A DNA stretch of 64,000 nucleotides from assembly GCA_946902875.1 (NCBI GenBank), contig OX336343.1:20631596-20695595 (forward strand), given 5' to 3'. Each line of letters begins with the position of its first letter. Within the stretch, counting starts at the first letter, position 1. A model generated the notes under the pieces. The model was not told the origin of the DNA, ran no database searches, and worked only from the letters and a program-made list of their open reading frames with translations. This DNA comes from Nematopogon swammerdamellus (lineage: Eukaryota; Arthropoda; Insecta; Lepidoptera; Adelidae). A program made the translations under genes and the position numbers. Below, in pieces: positions 21,970 to 33,509 of this stretch.

Positions 21970-24900
21970 TCACGAATGCAATATCTGTGGCTCCAGTTTT
22001 AGTCTGTCTATGGTCTCCTGCGGCATGCAGTACGTCGGATTAACCGGCTTGATATCTGAATTGCCTAGCAGCGACAGCCCGGCCAGGCCGAACAGTGTGT
22101 GGAACGGATCTGTCATGTCTCCGGGCCGGTCGCTGAAGCCTCCTGTTTCCGGGTCTTGGCACGCGAGTATGAATTGTTCGAGTGCTTTCTTGTCCACCCA
22201 GTGTATTCTGTTCAGCATGGAGAGGGATGCGAGCACCCACCTGTGAACAGAGAATAGTTGAAGTATGTATAATAGTTTATGTTGTCTAAAGGTGTGTTTC
22301 ACGATGGCCATGCAGTCCTGTCTCACTCTCCATGGAAGTTAAGAGCGAGACGGAGCACGAGTCAGGTCAGTCAGGTGTATATTGTGGTGTGAATATTGTG
22401 GTAGATGTAGATTGTAGTAGGGCCAATGAATTTTTATCCAGGTTTATTTGGAACAGACTGTAGTATTTAGTCGGAGAGAAGAACCAAGTAAAATTGTATT
22501 GAAGAAATTACCATACGAACCATGTTCGAGATGTTTATAAGTAGATATAATAATAAAATGTGATATTTAATAATATATAACCATAATTATAATCAGCATA
22601 AGCATAATCAGTTAAACCGTAACTGTTTGGAGTTTCATTAGGCCTCTGTTTGAGTATAGAATCGTATGGCAAAATATAATTCTTCTAAAAAATCAATTCG
22701 GGCCTCCCTATACGCTGGCGTCACCTTGCTACGCCCTTGATCAGAACTAGTCCCGTGCTCGACCTCCCTCGTTCTTTTTACAAGATAGAGATGTGTAAAT
22801 ATCTATTTTAATATTTTATCATGAATTTACCAAGAGTAGCACAAGTCGGGCAGTTTCTCCGGGCGGCCGTTGAGTCCGCCGCTGGGGAGCTGTCTCTCGC
22901 AGAGCCACCACGCCAGCTCGTCGGCCCGTAGCGCCTCCAGCCGGTGACAGATGGACAGCACGCCCACGCAGCAGTATATCAACCCTGCAGCAGTCATAAA
23001 TTGTTTATTTTTTATAGAAATTGACACGCTTGGCTACATCCGTCCATTTGCCGGACAGACAGACAGACAGACACAGACAAACGTATGCAGGATACACACA
23101 GGTTTCATTTTCATATCTTTGAGGGTACGGGACCTAAAAGAATCATGTCAGGATAAATAAGAAAACCTAATAAAAATAAACATACCAGCGTGACTCTCAG
23201 ACCCCGGCTTAGAACCGAAACCCCCGTCGAAGTTCATGCAACTGAGCACGAAGTCGACGGCCTTGTTCACGTTGATAGCATCAAGCCGGTGCAGCAGGGA
23301 TAGGCAGAGAACGGCGCAGAACGAGAATCGAGTGTCCACTTCACCCCACTTGTCGCCTGCGGAAGATTTACACTGTGATAGTGGTTGTTGACCATTATGA
23401 GGATAATCAAGTGAATTTAAATTAAATGAAATGATTGATTTTTTCGTCACACAACAACAACTTAAATTACAACATAAATAAACACATACTTGTGACAAAA
23501 AGGGAGACCACGTCCGTACAAGTAGGAATATCCGGAAGTGAACTGTCTATTTCTTCCTCTCAGGATTCTCAGATGAACTGTTTTCAAGTCATAGATTATT
23601 GGTATGCCAACAAATTAATGCGAGGAAAAAGCCCCAGTTGCACTCCGGGAGTGCCGGCAGAAGTGAAAACTTTTTGTATTTCCGAAAATAATTCTTAGGT
23701 GGTTATAAAAAAAACTAAACACCCTAAAAAAATTTAAACACCGTAACATTGCTTAAAAAAGAAAACAAAAGAAAAAAAAAACAAAAAAAAATTTGAGGGA
23801 TTCGAACCCATGGTCAAAAAATACAAATCCTACACTCTTTCCATTGAGCCACGAAATCACATAAACGACCAAACGAATATCGGATTCCCTTGATTCACTT
23901 TCGGATTTACTGTCACTGAGAGACGAACAGAATTGATTCCGAGCCACTCGTAACTTAACCCTTAATGCAGTGGTTCTCAAACTTTTTTAGCTGACGGCGC
24001 CCTTAACCCGTTCAAGAAATTGTGCGGCACACCGCTTCAATATTCGGTTGGTGTCTTTCATAGGCATCATATCTGAACTGTGATAAACGAATCATGCAAA
24101 TATGTAAATCAAGTAATATTTTCGAAAGGAATAAAAAACACAATTTTGCGATGCGTAAAAGTTACGCATCGAAATGTAAATGTTTCATTATTATTTCGAT
24201 TAAGTATGTAGGTAGGTACATTACTTTTATACTTATTTTGAATTTAATTATTTACTACTAGTGAGTAGCAGACCTCGCAAGTCTGTTTTTGCATAGCTTA
24301 AAACTGAATAAATGTTCACCGGCGCACCTCAACCCAAATTACCAAAAACTTGTTGAGAAACAGCCGGACATCCGGACATACGTACGCATTTTTGCCCAAG
24401 CTGAAACGGAGACGCTTCGCTCGCGCTTCGCGCTCGCTCGGTCAAATAATGTCCACTTTTTCGCGGCACCCCTGGCGTAGGTTCGCGGCACCCCGGGGTG
24501 CCGCGGCACCCAGTTTGCGAATCACTGCCTTAATGCAATGACTTAAGGTTACATTTTAAATAATTAAATAAATCTGTCGCTTTTTCGATGAGGCTACAGA
24601 TCTGACGCGAGTTTAACATTTTTTACCCATCTAAAAAAGTGCAAGGCGCCGCTAAAGAAGTTTTCACTTCAAAAAATCATTTTCGAAAATCGGCCATTTT
24701 CCGGAGCTTATATCTCGACAATAATTGGGAATTGGTAAAAAGCGTATAAAATCAAAGTTGTAGAGAATTTTGTCAGCTTTTATTCCGTGTTTGGACAATT
24801 TTTCCTATGATGCACCGTTTTCGAGATATAAGCGAAAAACTAGAAAATGGGATCTTCTTTGTGCCTTTCTAGGGCTCACCCTCCAGGGGCGGGGACTTTT

Positions 24901-27220
24901 AGTATGCTTGTCTCCGAACTAGTCCGAACAAAGTTCCTAAGTCAAACTTTCTGCTTTCGCACTATCCATCCACACCCCCTTTTGAGCACTCATTGACTAG
25001 GCTAATTCATCTATCAATTTTCTAGTGTGCTTTTGTACCGTCTTCAACTCAATTATTTAATAATATTTTTCGGTTGGTTCAACGTTTTTTAAAAGAGTTT
25101 TATCATTCATATGGCAGTAAGACTGCGCCTCGAACTTGTCACAATTTTTCCTATCCAGTTCAATTACACCCACGAAGAAGACCCGGCAAGAAACTTCGCA
25201 CAAATAGGCAGGTGGATACCTTAAAAAAGATTACCAGTGAAGCTGCCGTCATCGCGTTGCAAGGACACGACGTACCGCACGGCGGCGTCCACGTCAATCG
25301 CGGACAGCTGGTCGTACATGGCGAGCACCTGCACTGCGCTGAGCGTGTACAGGATGTGCGGGTCGTGGCCGATGCTGGAGGAGACGCCGCCGCTCTGTCG
25401 GTCCTGGCACGACGCTATGAACTGGATTATGTCCGCTTTCGGCATCCTGCAATATACACAAATAGAGAAACAAATAGGACAATGTACCTCATGAAGATAG
25501 CACAATCACCCAACTGCAGCACACGTGGGATTAGGGGCGCCGACTTTTAGAAATACTCGTGGGTGCTCATGCAATTTTTTTTTTAGATTCAGATTCAGAT
25601 ATTTATTTCGCCATAAAGAACACACAACAATAACAATATTTCATTGAGACATATGCATATTCAGTATGGTTCGTCATCATTTTTTATGATGTCCCGTTCA
25701 GTAGTGCAATCTATAAGGAAGAACCGGGTAAGAAACCTTACAGAGCTTTTTTTAAATATAACTTACATACTAAGTTTTCATTATGTTAAATATAACATAC
25801 TATATCTAAGCAAAAAATTTAAAATACTAAGTCAAAAATATACCCATTAAAAAAGATAATAAAATACAAAACAAAGAACATAGGGTTCAGTCAAGTTATT
25901 AATAAAATTTGTGTTTATGCATATAAACAATTTGAATTATCAAAGTCAGCAGAATTTTTATTTACAGTATGAAAAAAATTCACTTAACTTATAAAATGGA
26001 TTGTCTAAGAGAAATATTTTCAGTTGACTCTGGAACACATTGTCACTATTTATTGATTTTATTGTATCAGGAACATTTTCGTACAATTTGGGTCCAATCA
26101 CGTCAGGGTCTTTTTCAGCCATCGCCAATTTATGCGCAACAGATTTTAAACGCTCTGAGTTACGTGTGTTATAATTATGGCTTGCGCCATTTGACTCAAA
26201 AGAATTCATGTTTTTGCGTACATATACCACTACTTCATATATATATAGAGAGCTTTTACTTTAGCCACTTGTTTTAAATTATATAGAAGAGAAGAAAAGA
26301 AGATAAGTATAAATTATATATAAAGATAAGTATAAATTGGGTCCGGGACCGGGTTGGTACCACCGCACTGAATGAAAGGTCGGTCGAAACGGCTATGTAA
26401 ATAGTTTGTGTTTTCCGTCCAGTTCAGTGTAGCCGACACGACCGAAGGGAAGCACTGACGTGGCACCAAGTTCATCTAGTGTTATGGGCTGATATCACGG
26501 ATGTTGTAGGTGATGTAGCCAACCGTGTCAGTTTCCATAAAAAAAAAGAAATCCTATATTGAACAATCATCATCATTATCATCGTGTTGCCGTCCACTGC
26601 TGGACATACGCTTCTCCAATTTTTCTCTAATTCTCCCGGCACCCGGCAGCATGAATTTGCAAAACATTCACACAATATTCTGCATTTCACGCCGCATTCA
26701 CTCATTCGCACCAATGTACCTACGCATGTAGTGCTCTATATTCTATTGCATATTATAGAATAATATAGGAGTAGGTACTATAACATTCGATATTCGCCGT
26801 GCCACTCGTGCGAATCTGTAAATGCGGCCGCTCAAAGGCATGTGATCAGTTTTTATATCTATCGTCGTGGGTGCTCAACACCCACGACTCACCGCTAGTG
26901 GGTGCTGGAGCCCCCGAGCACCCACGGAGTCGGCGCCTATGCGTGGGATAGAAGAGGACCTACTCTATATACTGAATTATTTACTTATTAAAAAAAAAAT
27001 TTACTTCCTACTTGTATGAAAAATACCTTGAAGACTGGTCCATTAGCTCCATCGCTGTGAGTCCCCAGTACACTCCCGACATGCGCAGATATTCCGTCAT
27101 GCAGTATTCATAGTCATCCTTATTCGTGCCGTATGCGGCGATGTAGTCAGAGTGTGCAGCTAGCAGGAGTTTCGTGGGCCGCCCCGGCGTGAGGGTCACG
27201 TCTTTGGCTCCGACGGACAT
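21970..27220 (-). CDS. RabGGTB: Rab geranylgeranyltransferase (GGTase-II) beta subunit (five exons, 333 aa)
   Basis: Minus-strand exons are 27220-27027, 25446-25235, 23356-23186, 22984-22831 and 22240-21970, all GT-AG with closing phases (2, 1, 1, 2). The protein matches the family from end to end: DYIAAYG and [18 protein letters not shown] near the N-terminus, [55 protein letters not shown] and CYSWWVLASL. The zinc ligands are Asp239, Cys241 (PDLCYSW) and His291 (DPFHTLFG). The beta subunit pairs with the alpha subunit and works with Rab escort protein to attach two geranylgeranyl groups to Rab C-terminal cysteines in the cytosol. The length matches the human protein (331 aa). Introns 2 and 1 (of 1878 and 1580 bp) carry nested TIR elements, a LINE tail and a SINE. 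GMC 1 lies about 1.5 kb downstream on the same strand. Confidence 0.97.
23793..23859 (-). repeat. tRNA-like module inside element E
   Basis: On the minus strand an A box (TGGCTCAATGG, 23851-23841) and a B box (GGTTCGAATCC, 23808-23798) are spaced about 33 nt apart, as in a tRNA. The T-stem and acceptor stem do not pair properly, so it is not a working tRNA. The 42-kb copy keeps the A box but has a mutated B box (GGTTGGAATCC). Confidence 0.6.
23968..24527. mobile_element. hAT non-autonomous element with perfect 8-bp TSD
   Basis: The ends are CAGTGGTTCTCAAACTTTTT and AGTTTGCGAATCACTG, the typical hAT terminal form. The 8-bp duplication CCTTAATG is exact at 23960-23967 and 24528-24535. The 560-bp element has GC-rich inner ends (GCGGCACCCCGGGGTGCCGC) and no transposase. 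It interrupts element E. Confidence 0.95.
24671..25234. other. RabGGTB intron DNA, no further gene
   Basis: Contains CGGAGCTTATATCTCGACAA and CCGTTTTCGAGATATAAGCG (a weak inverted pair, possibly a diverged TIR element). The boundaries are not clear. Confidence 0.4.
25590..26240 (-). pseudogene. LINE reverse transcriptase C-terminal fragment
   Basis: The minus frame 26230-25958 reads [37 protein letters not shown] and [18 protein letters not shown], a tail typical of Jockey/CR1-like reverse transcriptases. The 3' end carries an (AATCTG)n-type repeat at about 25590-25605. No catalytic core. Confidence 0.7.
26345..26550 (+). mobile_element. SINE family 1, 3' half with poly(A)
   Basis: Reads TGGTACCACCGCACTGAATG, CGTCCAGTTCAGTGTAGCCG, GATATCACGGATGTTGTAGG and GTTTCCATAAAAAAAA. 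It lies in RabGGTB intron 1. Confidence 0.9.
26575..26650 (-). mobile_element. RTE-type LINE tail fragment
   Basis: It begins with an (ATC)n-like tail (ATCATCATTATCATC) and GCCGTCCACTGCTGGACATA, the antisense 3' end of a second RTE subtype also seen at about 34790-34905. Confidence 0.6.
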
Positions 27221-27607
27221 CTTACAACAGCACTAACTGGGAATGTGATGAAATTCGGAGGATCAAATCGACGAATCAGAACCACATGACATCATCTGTG
27301 GCAGCAAAGTTTTGCGTTCTCCCATATATGTGAAGCGTCCTGCTGGTACTGCTCGCTCACCCGCTGGTGACGAAGAGTTGCAGAGAGAGTAATAATGGTG
27401 ACAATGAGATGAGTACGGCGTAGATAAAACAATATTGTTTGTTGTAAGTACTTCTGGTGCTTTGGGTCAGACCGACCGATCGATGAGAAAGAAAGTGCAC
27501 CAGGTGAAGCAAGCAGCAGATCAGAATATGATCACCACCAAAGAATATAATACTACTAGGGCGATCACCACTCACACAGCACGCACAACTGTAGATTTTG
27601 TACACAA
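27221..27607 (-). promoter_or_regulatory. RabGGTB 5' region
   Basis: About 390 bp separate the RabGGTB ATG from the first composite hAT element. No TATA box is evident. This interval must hold the remaining promoter-proximal DNA. Confidence 0.35.
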
Positions 27608-27615
27608 CTCGCAAA

Positions 27616-29287
27616 CAGTGTTGCCAACTCAAATTTTGAAATTCTCCTAGATTGACTTCGAAAATCTCCTAAAAATCTCCTAGAAATTTTTCATCCTCCT
27701 AAAAAATTCTCCTGTTATTCAAATTATAAAAATTTCACCACATTTTTAGTGTTCCTTATCCGTATGGGACCATATTATTAAGCCTGGCCCATCTGTCCGT
27801 CCGTCTGTCTGTATTACATGTAAAGAGCTGTATCTTTTTCAGCCTAAAAACCGGTCAAGTGCGAGTCGAACTCGCGCACCGAGGGTTCTCTGTCAGTCAG
27901 TCAGCGTGTAAGCGTCTACTGCTGGACATTCGCCTTCAATTTTCCTCCAGTCTCTCGGTCTTCAGCGGTACGGATCACTGTTTTCCGCCGAGTTTTCATG
28001 TCGGCGTCCCACCTGGCGGGCGGTCTTGCCACAATCCGTTTTCCTGTCCACGGCCGCCAATGCAGTACATGGTTACTCCAACGGTCGTCGTCCCTTCGGC
28101 TAACGTGCCCAGCCCACTGCCATTTTAGCCTATCCACCTGGTTTCCAATATCGATTACTTTGGTGCGTCGGCGGATTGCCTCATTTATTTCGCACCATTT
28201 CGCGTAGCTCTCCCAGCCCAGCATGGCTAGTTCCATCGCTCGCTGGGCAACTTTAAAAACCACTATAGTCAGAGCTCACGTTTCACACCCGTACTAGGAG
28301 GACGCACTGGTCATAATATATACGGATCAGACCTCGGGGCGAATTTTAAATTTCCGAGGCAGCCCAACTCAATTGAATTCGTCCCTCGACCTCCTTAAGG
28401 AGACCTTGTCTACCAAGTAGTATTTGACCGAGATATACGTACCTACTCTTCCTTCAACATGTTCGATTACTTCTCCGCCAATAACGATTTGTCCTCCCGT
28501 TATAGCCACGATTGCCATTCTAACCACCACGTAATTCGTCTGTTGTAATTTTTATTTTTTATTTTTAACCACACCAAGTTAGACACTTCTACGTATTACC
28601 GTTTTTACGTTAGAGCAAAAACGTTAGATCAAATAATTTGTTTTTTTAAAACACCTTTCTTGTATGGGAAAGCCCTTAATTTGTTTTCTTATTATTATAT
28701 AGGATGTCCGCCAATAATAAATAACACATAATCTGTGAAAATCACAACCAGCTACCTATTACGGTATAAAAGATACAGCCCTTAAAGTAGTGCGGACTGA
28801 CCACAGACTGACGGACAGACTCTCGACGTAGGCATACTACTGATTATTACAAAGAAGTAAATAACATTGATTGATAACAAAATGTTCGTTCTGTTTGGCC
28901 CGCCCGGTAGTCGGCTGGTTGGTCGATCGATGCACGCACACACTCAGAGTGTCACGTTATCCTATCCAAAGAGCAAGAAGGTGAACCTTGCTCTTATCAA
29001 AAGACAAATCCTATCGTTTATTAATGTGTGACTTGAGAAGTTGGTTGGTTGTTTCACAGGCAGTTCATTCATTGTGTTGTCACCGTACATTCCGAAATAT
29101 TTGTTTGTTACTAGTAAATACCTATATGTTTTAATTTTAATCCCGAGTTTCTCACTCCTAAATCTTCTCTCGTAGTGATTTTCTATCTCCTAAATTTTCT
29201 CCTACTCTCCTGACAGGCAAAAAGTTCTCCTAGCACCACTGAAATTCTCCTGAATCTAGGAGAAAATCTCCTAACATGGCAACACTG
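27616..29287. mobile_element. Composite hAT-type element, copy A (perfect 8-bp TSD)
   Basis: The ends are CAGTGTTGCCAACTC and the complement of TGGCAACACTG. The 8-bp duplication CTCGCAAA is exact at 27608-27615 and 29288-29295. The subterminal DNA is rich in ATTCTCCTA-type repeats on both sides. The interior carries, in order, an end of the palindromic-module element (27730-27895), an antisense RTE LINE fragment (about 27895-28550) and other DNA. No hAT transposase was seen. Length 1672 bp. Confidence 0.93.
27895..28550 (-). pseudogene. RTE-clade LINE fragment inside composite copy A
   Basis: The minus strand encodes VFKVAQRAMELAMLG, INEAIRRRTKVIDIGNQVD, LKWQWAGHVSRRDDDRWSNH and WRPWTGKRIVARPPARWDAD, the C-terminal part of RTE-type endonuclease-reverse transcriptase proteins. 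Upstream are remnants such as GGEVIEHVEG. The 3' tail is (TGAC)n. Stops and frameshifts are present. Confidence 0.85.
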
Positions 29288-29340
29288 CTCGCAAAACAAC
29301 AAACAAATGGACTGAATGTACTGAATGAAAAGTATCAATA

Positions 29341-31045
29341 CAGTGTTGCCAACTCAAATTTTGAAATTCTCCTAGATTGACTTCGAAAATCTCCTAAAAA
29401 TCTCCTAGAAAATTTTCGTCCTCCTAGAAATTCTCCTGTTAGTCAAATTATAAAAAATTTACCACATTTTTAGTGTTCCTAATACGTACGGGACCATATT
29501 ACTAAGCCTAAGGCGTCTGTCCGTCCGTCTGTCTGTCTTACCTGTAAAGAGCTGTACCTTTTGCACCCTGAAAACCAGTCAAGTGCGAGTCTAACTCGCG
29601 CACCGAGAGTTCTCTGTCAGTCAGTCAGTCAGTCAACGTGTAAGCGTCTACTGCTGGACATACGCCTTCAATTTTCCTCCAGTCTCGGCCTTCAGCGGTA
29701 CGGACCACTGCTTTCCGCCGACATTCTTCATGTCGGCGTCCCGCCTGGCGGGTGGTCTTCCACACTCCGTTTTCCTGTCCACGGCCGCCAATGTAGTACA
29801 TGGTTACTCCAACGGTCGTCATCCCTTCGGCTAACGTGCCCAGCGCACTGCCATTTTAGCTTATCCACCTGGTTTCCAATATCAATTACTTTGCTGCGTC
29901 GGCGGATTGCCTCATTCATTATTCATTTGTTCGTTGCGCACCATTTCGCTTAGCTATACTTCCAGGCGCGCCCAGCATGGCTACTTCCATCGCTCGCTGG
30001 GCAACTTTGGAAAACAACTATAGTCAGAGCTCACGTTTCACACCCGTACGTCATAAACGGTAGGGCGCACTGGTCATAATATAATTATACAGATTAGACG
30101 TCAGGGTGAATTTTAAATTTCCGAGGCAGCGCTACTCAGTTGAATTCCTCCCTCGACCTCCTTAAGCAGATCTTGTCTACCAAGCAGTATTTAACCGAGA
30201 TATACGTACAATCGTGCATAGTCTTCCTTCAATCTGTTCCATCACTTCTCCGCCAATAATGATTTGTCCTCCCGTCATAACCACGATTGCCATTCTAACC
30301 ACCACGTAATTTAATTCGTCTGTTTTAATTATTTTTTTTAGTTTTTGACCACACCAAGTTTGACACCTTGTACGTATTACCGTTTTTAAGTTAGAGCAAA
30401 CCGAACAATTTTTTTTAAACACGTTTCTTGTATGGAGAAGCCCTTAATTTTTATTTATTTATTCTTATTATTTGATAGGATGTCCGCCAATAATAAATAA
30501 CACATGATCTGTGAAAATCACAACCAGCTACCTATTACGGTACAAAAGATACAGCCGTTAAGTAGTGCGGACTGACGGACAGACTGTCGACGTAGGCTTA
30601 GTACCTAATACTACTGATTATTACAAAGAATACATGTAAATAACATTGATTGATAACAAAGTGTTCGTTCGGTTAAGCCCGCCCGGTAGTCGGCTTGTTG
30701 GTCGATCAATGCACGCACACACTCACTGAGTGTCACATTGTCCTATCTAAAGAGCAAGAAGGGGAACCTTGCTCTTATCAAAAGACAAATCCTATGGTAT
30801 ATTGTGTAATTTGAGAAGATGGTTGGTTGATTCACATAAAGTTTATTCATTGTGTTGTCACCGTACATACCGACATAATATGTCTTTGTTACTAGTAAAT
30901 ATATGTTTCTCACTCCTAAACCTTCTCCTGTAATAATTTTCTTTCTCCTAGATTTTCTCCTACTCTCCTGACAGGCAAAAAATTCTCCTAACACCGCTGA
31001 AATTCTCCTGAATCTAGGAGAAAATCTCCTAACATGGCAACACTG
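29341..31045. mobile_element. Composite hAT-type element, copy B
   Basis: It has the same ends (CAGTGTTGCCAACTC and TGGCAACACTG), the same orientation and the same internal order as copy A, and is separated from it by 53 bp. The flanks TATCAATA and ACAATCAA do not match, so the target duplication is lost or was never made. Length 1705 bp. Identity to copy A looks high but was not computed. Confidence 0.92.
29600..30340 (-). pseudogene. RTE-clade LINE fragment inside composite copy B
   Basis: The minus strand encodes NEAIRRRSKVIDIGNQVDKL, KWQCAGHVSRRDDDRWSNHV and [20 protein letters not shown]. Its position and both junctions match those of the fragment in copy A. The (TCAG)n tract at the 3' end is longer here. 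Confidence 0.85.
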
Positions 31046-31261
31046 ACAATCAATCATATCGAACGTTCATGGCCGTCATTCACGTCACAGTCAAGTCACA
31101 GTGACAGTGACACTATTTGTTTTTCTCCGTTGTATAGGGAAGGCTACGGCTCTCACCATACTGCCATAGCGTTTCCAATACTATTCGCTCAAAACGGCAA
31201 ACCAACGGAGGTTCGCCCTGCGAAAGTGAATGGGAGGGAGGGATAGCACTCTTTTAGTAAA

Positions 31262-31615
31262 GGAATTTATGGGCCGACTTCGATTTAAGCACTCTTTTTA
31301 TTGAAAGCGCGACATATGGCGCCGAGCACGGTGTCTAACGATGCCCATGGACATTCGGTCTATGCGGGGTTGTGAATGACATGCAGGCCTGACAGGTGCC
31401 TATTCATATCCTCGTGAATGACCCGAGACTGTACTTGGGGTGAAATATATGGGCAGGGAGAGCGTTTCAGGGTTTACCGGTTATGTAGAGGAAAAATTTA
31501 CAGAACCGATTGGTACGCACCCGCGGTAAGTCCATCGTGTAGGGAGGGATGTAATGTAAACCCTGCCCAGTGTGCGTGGTGCGGAGGTGGAAAGGCTACC
31601 ACAGTTGTTTTAGCT
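31262..31615 (-). pseudogene. LINE reverse transcriptase C-terminal fragment (family X)
   Basis: The minus strand shows HHAHWAGFTLHP near 31580 and, toward 31330, a NVHGHR-type ending, matching the family X tail at 44022-44345 (TTRTGQGLHPYTLDLPRMRT, RLRPNVHGRR). Confidence 0.65.
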
Positions 31616-31674
31616 TCTAGGTAGGTAGTGACACTAACTAAACTAATGTCCATTTAGCTTGTTGTGGCCATGAG

Positions 31675-32860
31675 ATGGCTTTAATAAAGCATCAAATTTA
31701 AAGCCATCTCATGAAATGCTATGAATATGAGCAAATGCTCCTCACTGACTCGCGTATTAGCGGGCAAAAAGACAATAAGGTGAGCCATACAACACAACAG
31801 GCATCAGTCATTGTGAACTCAGCTTTGGTGATTTGTTCGGTGATATATTTTTTCGGGAGCAGTATAATTTTACGAAGAAAGAGTAGGAAAGGGCCCTCTA
31901 GTACCTATAGATTAGTGGTTACGTATACGTAACGTAACGTATACGTACGTATACGTACGTATACGTGATGAGTTATGTACCTACGTGATTTTATAAGTCC
32001 AATAAGTACGTATACCTACCAATACTAAACTGTCATGAAAGGTATATTCACCACAATTGAGGCAAATATTATTATAATAATTAAAATGTTTAAAATGCCT
32101 GCATGTCCAATGACAGAAAGTATAGTTTGCCTCCAATGTGTTTAAACGTCTATGGCTGGTGGTCTCCTTCGCATTTTTTAAAGTGTAAACTTTACGACAC
32201 CGCTCGTTTAAACCTGGGTAGTACGACCGAACTAGCTGAGGCGCTTCTCTGTATTGAATGACCGGAGTGAGCGGCTCGATTTCGTTTCTCTAAATAGCTG
32301 TTCCGCTCTTCTGCTCCTTCGCGCAGTGTTGCGTCGCACTCAATCACTCACGAACCGAACGGGTGCACACGCAGCGTAACTTTGTCCACCCACCAAGGAA
32401 ATGGGTTTTATTTGTTAATATGAAAGAGTAACTGCTTTCCTACAAAAATCAACGGCGATACCACATCAAAAATAGTTTGTCTAGTATAAATATTGATCTG
32501 AAAATACCATTGCGCAACAGAAATAGCAATGTCCAACTACATCGCTATCTCGCTCACAGAACGTTTTCATTCTCTACTGTAAAATTGCAAAAAGTGGACA
32601 AAGATATGTTTGATATTAGAGGCCTGCATGCATATCATAGGGAAACAGAGAGTGAGCGCGGTTCGACTAACCCACTGGCCGGCGACATGTCTATATTATG
32701 TATGAGCTATGTAGCTAGTGGATCGAGTGAGCAAGTGAAAGTGCGCGCTCAGTGAACGAGAACGAGCTATTCGGCTGCGCGAACGAGCAAGAACAACACT
32801 AAAAGTTAGCAATAACAAAGAAGTGAAGGGGACGGTCAATATCGCTTAGACAATCTCTAT
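31675..32860. other. Unassigned DNA between two inverted LINE tails
   Basis: Contains a hairpin CATGAGATGGCTTTA...TTAAAGCCATCTCATG (31668-31716), an ACGTAT/ACGT microsatellite (31921-31966), and two stretches rich in CGAACGAG/GAGTGAGCG (about 32220-32360 and 32640-32800). No gene recognised. Confidence 0.45.
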
Positions 32861-32865
32861 GAACG

Positions 32866-33045
32866 CTCTCACTGCCCGCCCATATATTTCCCCCCAAGTA
32901 TAGTCTCGGGTCCTTCAAGCGTGAATAGGCATCTGTCCGGACGGCATGGCATTCGCAATCCCCGCATACGTCCATGGGCGTCGTTAGACACCTTATTGGT
33001 GGCTCGGCAAATGTATTTCAAGAATAAAGTTACTCAAGCACCCGG
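32866..33045 (+). pseudogene. LINE family X C-terminal fragment
   Basis: It reads CCCATATATTTCCCCCCAAG, TATAGTCTCGGGTCCTTCAA and GCATACGTCCATGGGCGTCG, closely matching 44185-44310. It is inverted relative to the fragment at 31262-31615. Confidence 0.65.
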
Positions 33046-33509
33046 AGGGATGTCCTCAAGTGGATGTGCGTGACGGACGAACAACTACCATGGATATAGG
33101 ACACCACACGTCGACACACTATGAGTAGATAAGTGCGGAAGGTCTGATGAGATTCTCCTATTTATAGCTTTTCCCTCGGGCATTCTTTCTTCCGCCTGCT
33201 ACAGTCAGCTCTGTATGTTGAAATACACAGTTAGGACCTTTTTCATAATAATTTAAAGACCCATCAAGGTTCCGAATGCTGAATGGGATAATTTATCTTC
33301 CTGAATCCAAAGAACTTTTGCTGTAGGATTTTTTATTTTGGAAAAAAAATTGTTTTCGGATTGTTCATACAATTTTTGGACTGTCCATGAGATTACATTT
33401 CTAAGTTCGGCTCGGTCTGACCACCAAATGTTAGAGGTCGAATTGTTTTTGATCCAAAAACAATTCTATTCAATACAAACTATAAAGTCCTAGAACAAAC
33501 GTTTCCAAT

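Larger units (their letters stand above)
23660..24670. mobile_element. TIR element E in RabGGTB intron, carrying a nested hAT element
   Basis: The ends are GAAGTGAAAACTT and AAGTTTTCACTTC. The body (about 450 bp once the inner insertion is set aside) recurs, inverted, at 42395-42795, which gives the uninterrupted reference. It contains a tRNA-like module (23793-23859). Confidence 0.8.
25545..26935. mobile_element. Candidate TIR element enclosing a LINE tail and a SINE
   Basis: AGGGGCGCCGACTT and TCGTGGGTGCTC near 25530-25570 are mirrored by GAGCACCCACGGAGTCGGCG and CCTATG at 26917-26942. Between them lie a LINE C-terminal fragment and a SINE. The outer limits are uncertain. Confidence 0.5.

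Noticed and set aside
23793..23859. Possible functional tRNA gene
   Set aside because: A and B boxes are intact but the T-stem and acceptor stem do not pair and it lies within a repeated element.
27616..31045. Simple tandem segmental duplication as explanation for copies A and B
   Set aside because: Copy A has its own exact 8-bp target duplication flush with its terminal repeats, which a segmental duplication would not create.
31034..31246. 70-codon frame MATLTINHIERS
   Set aside because: It begins inside the terminal repeat of composite copy B and shows no domain.
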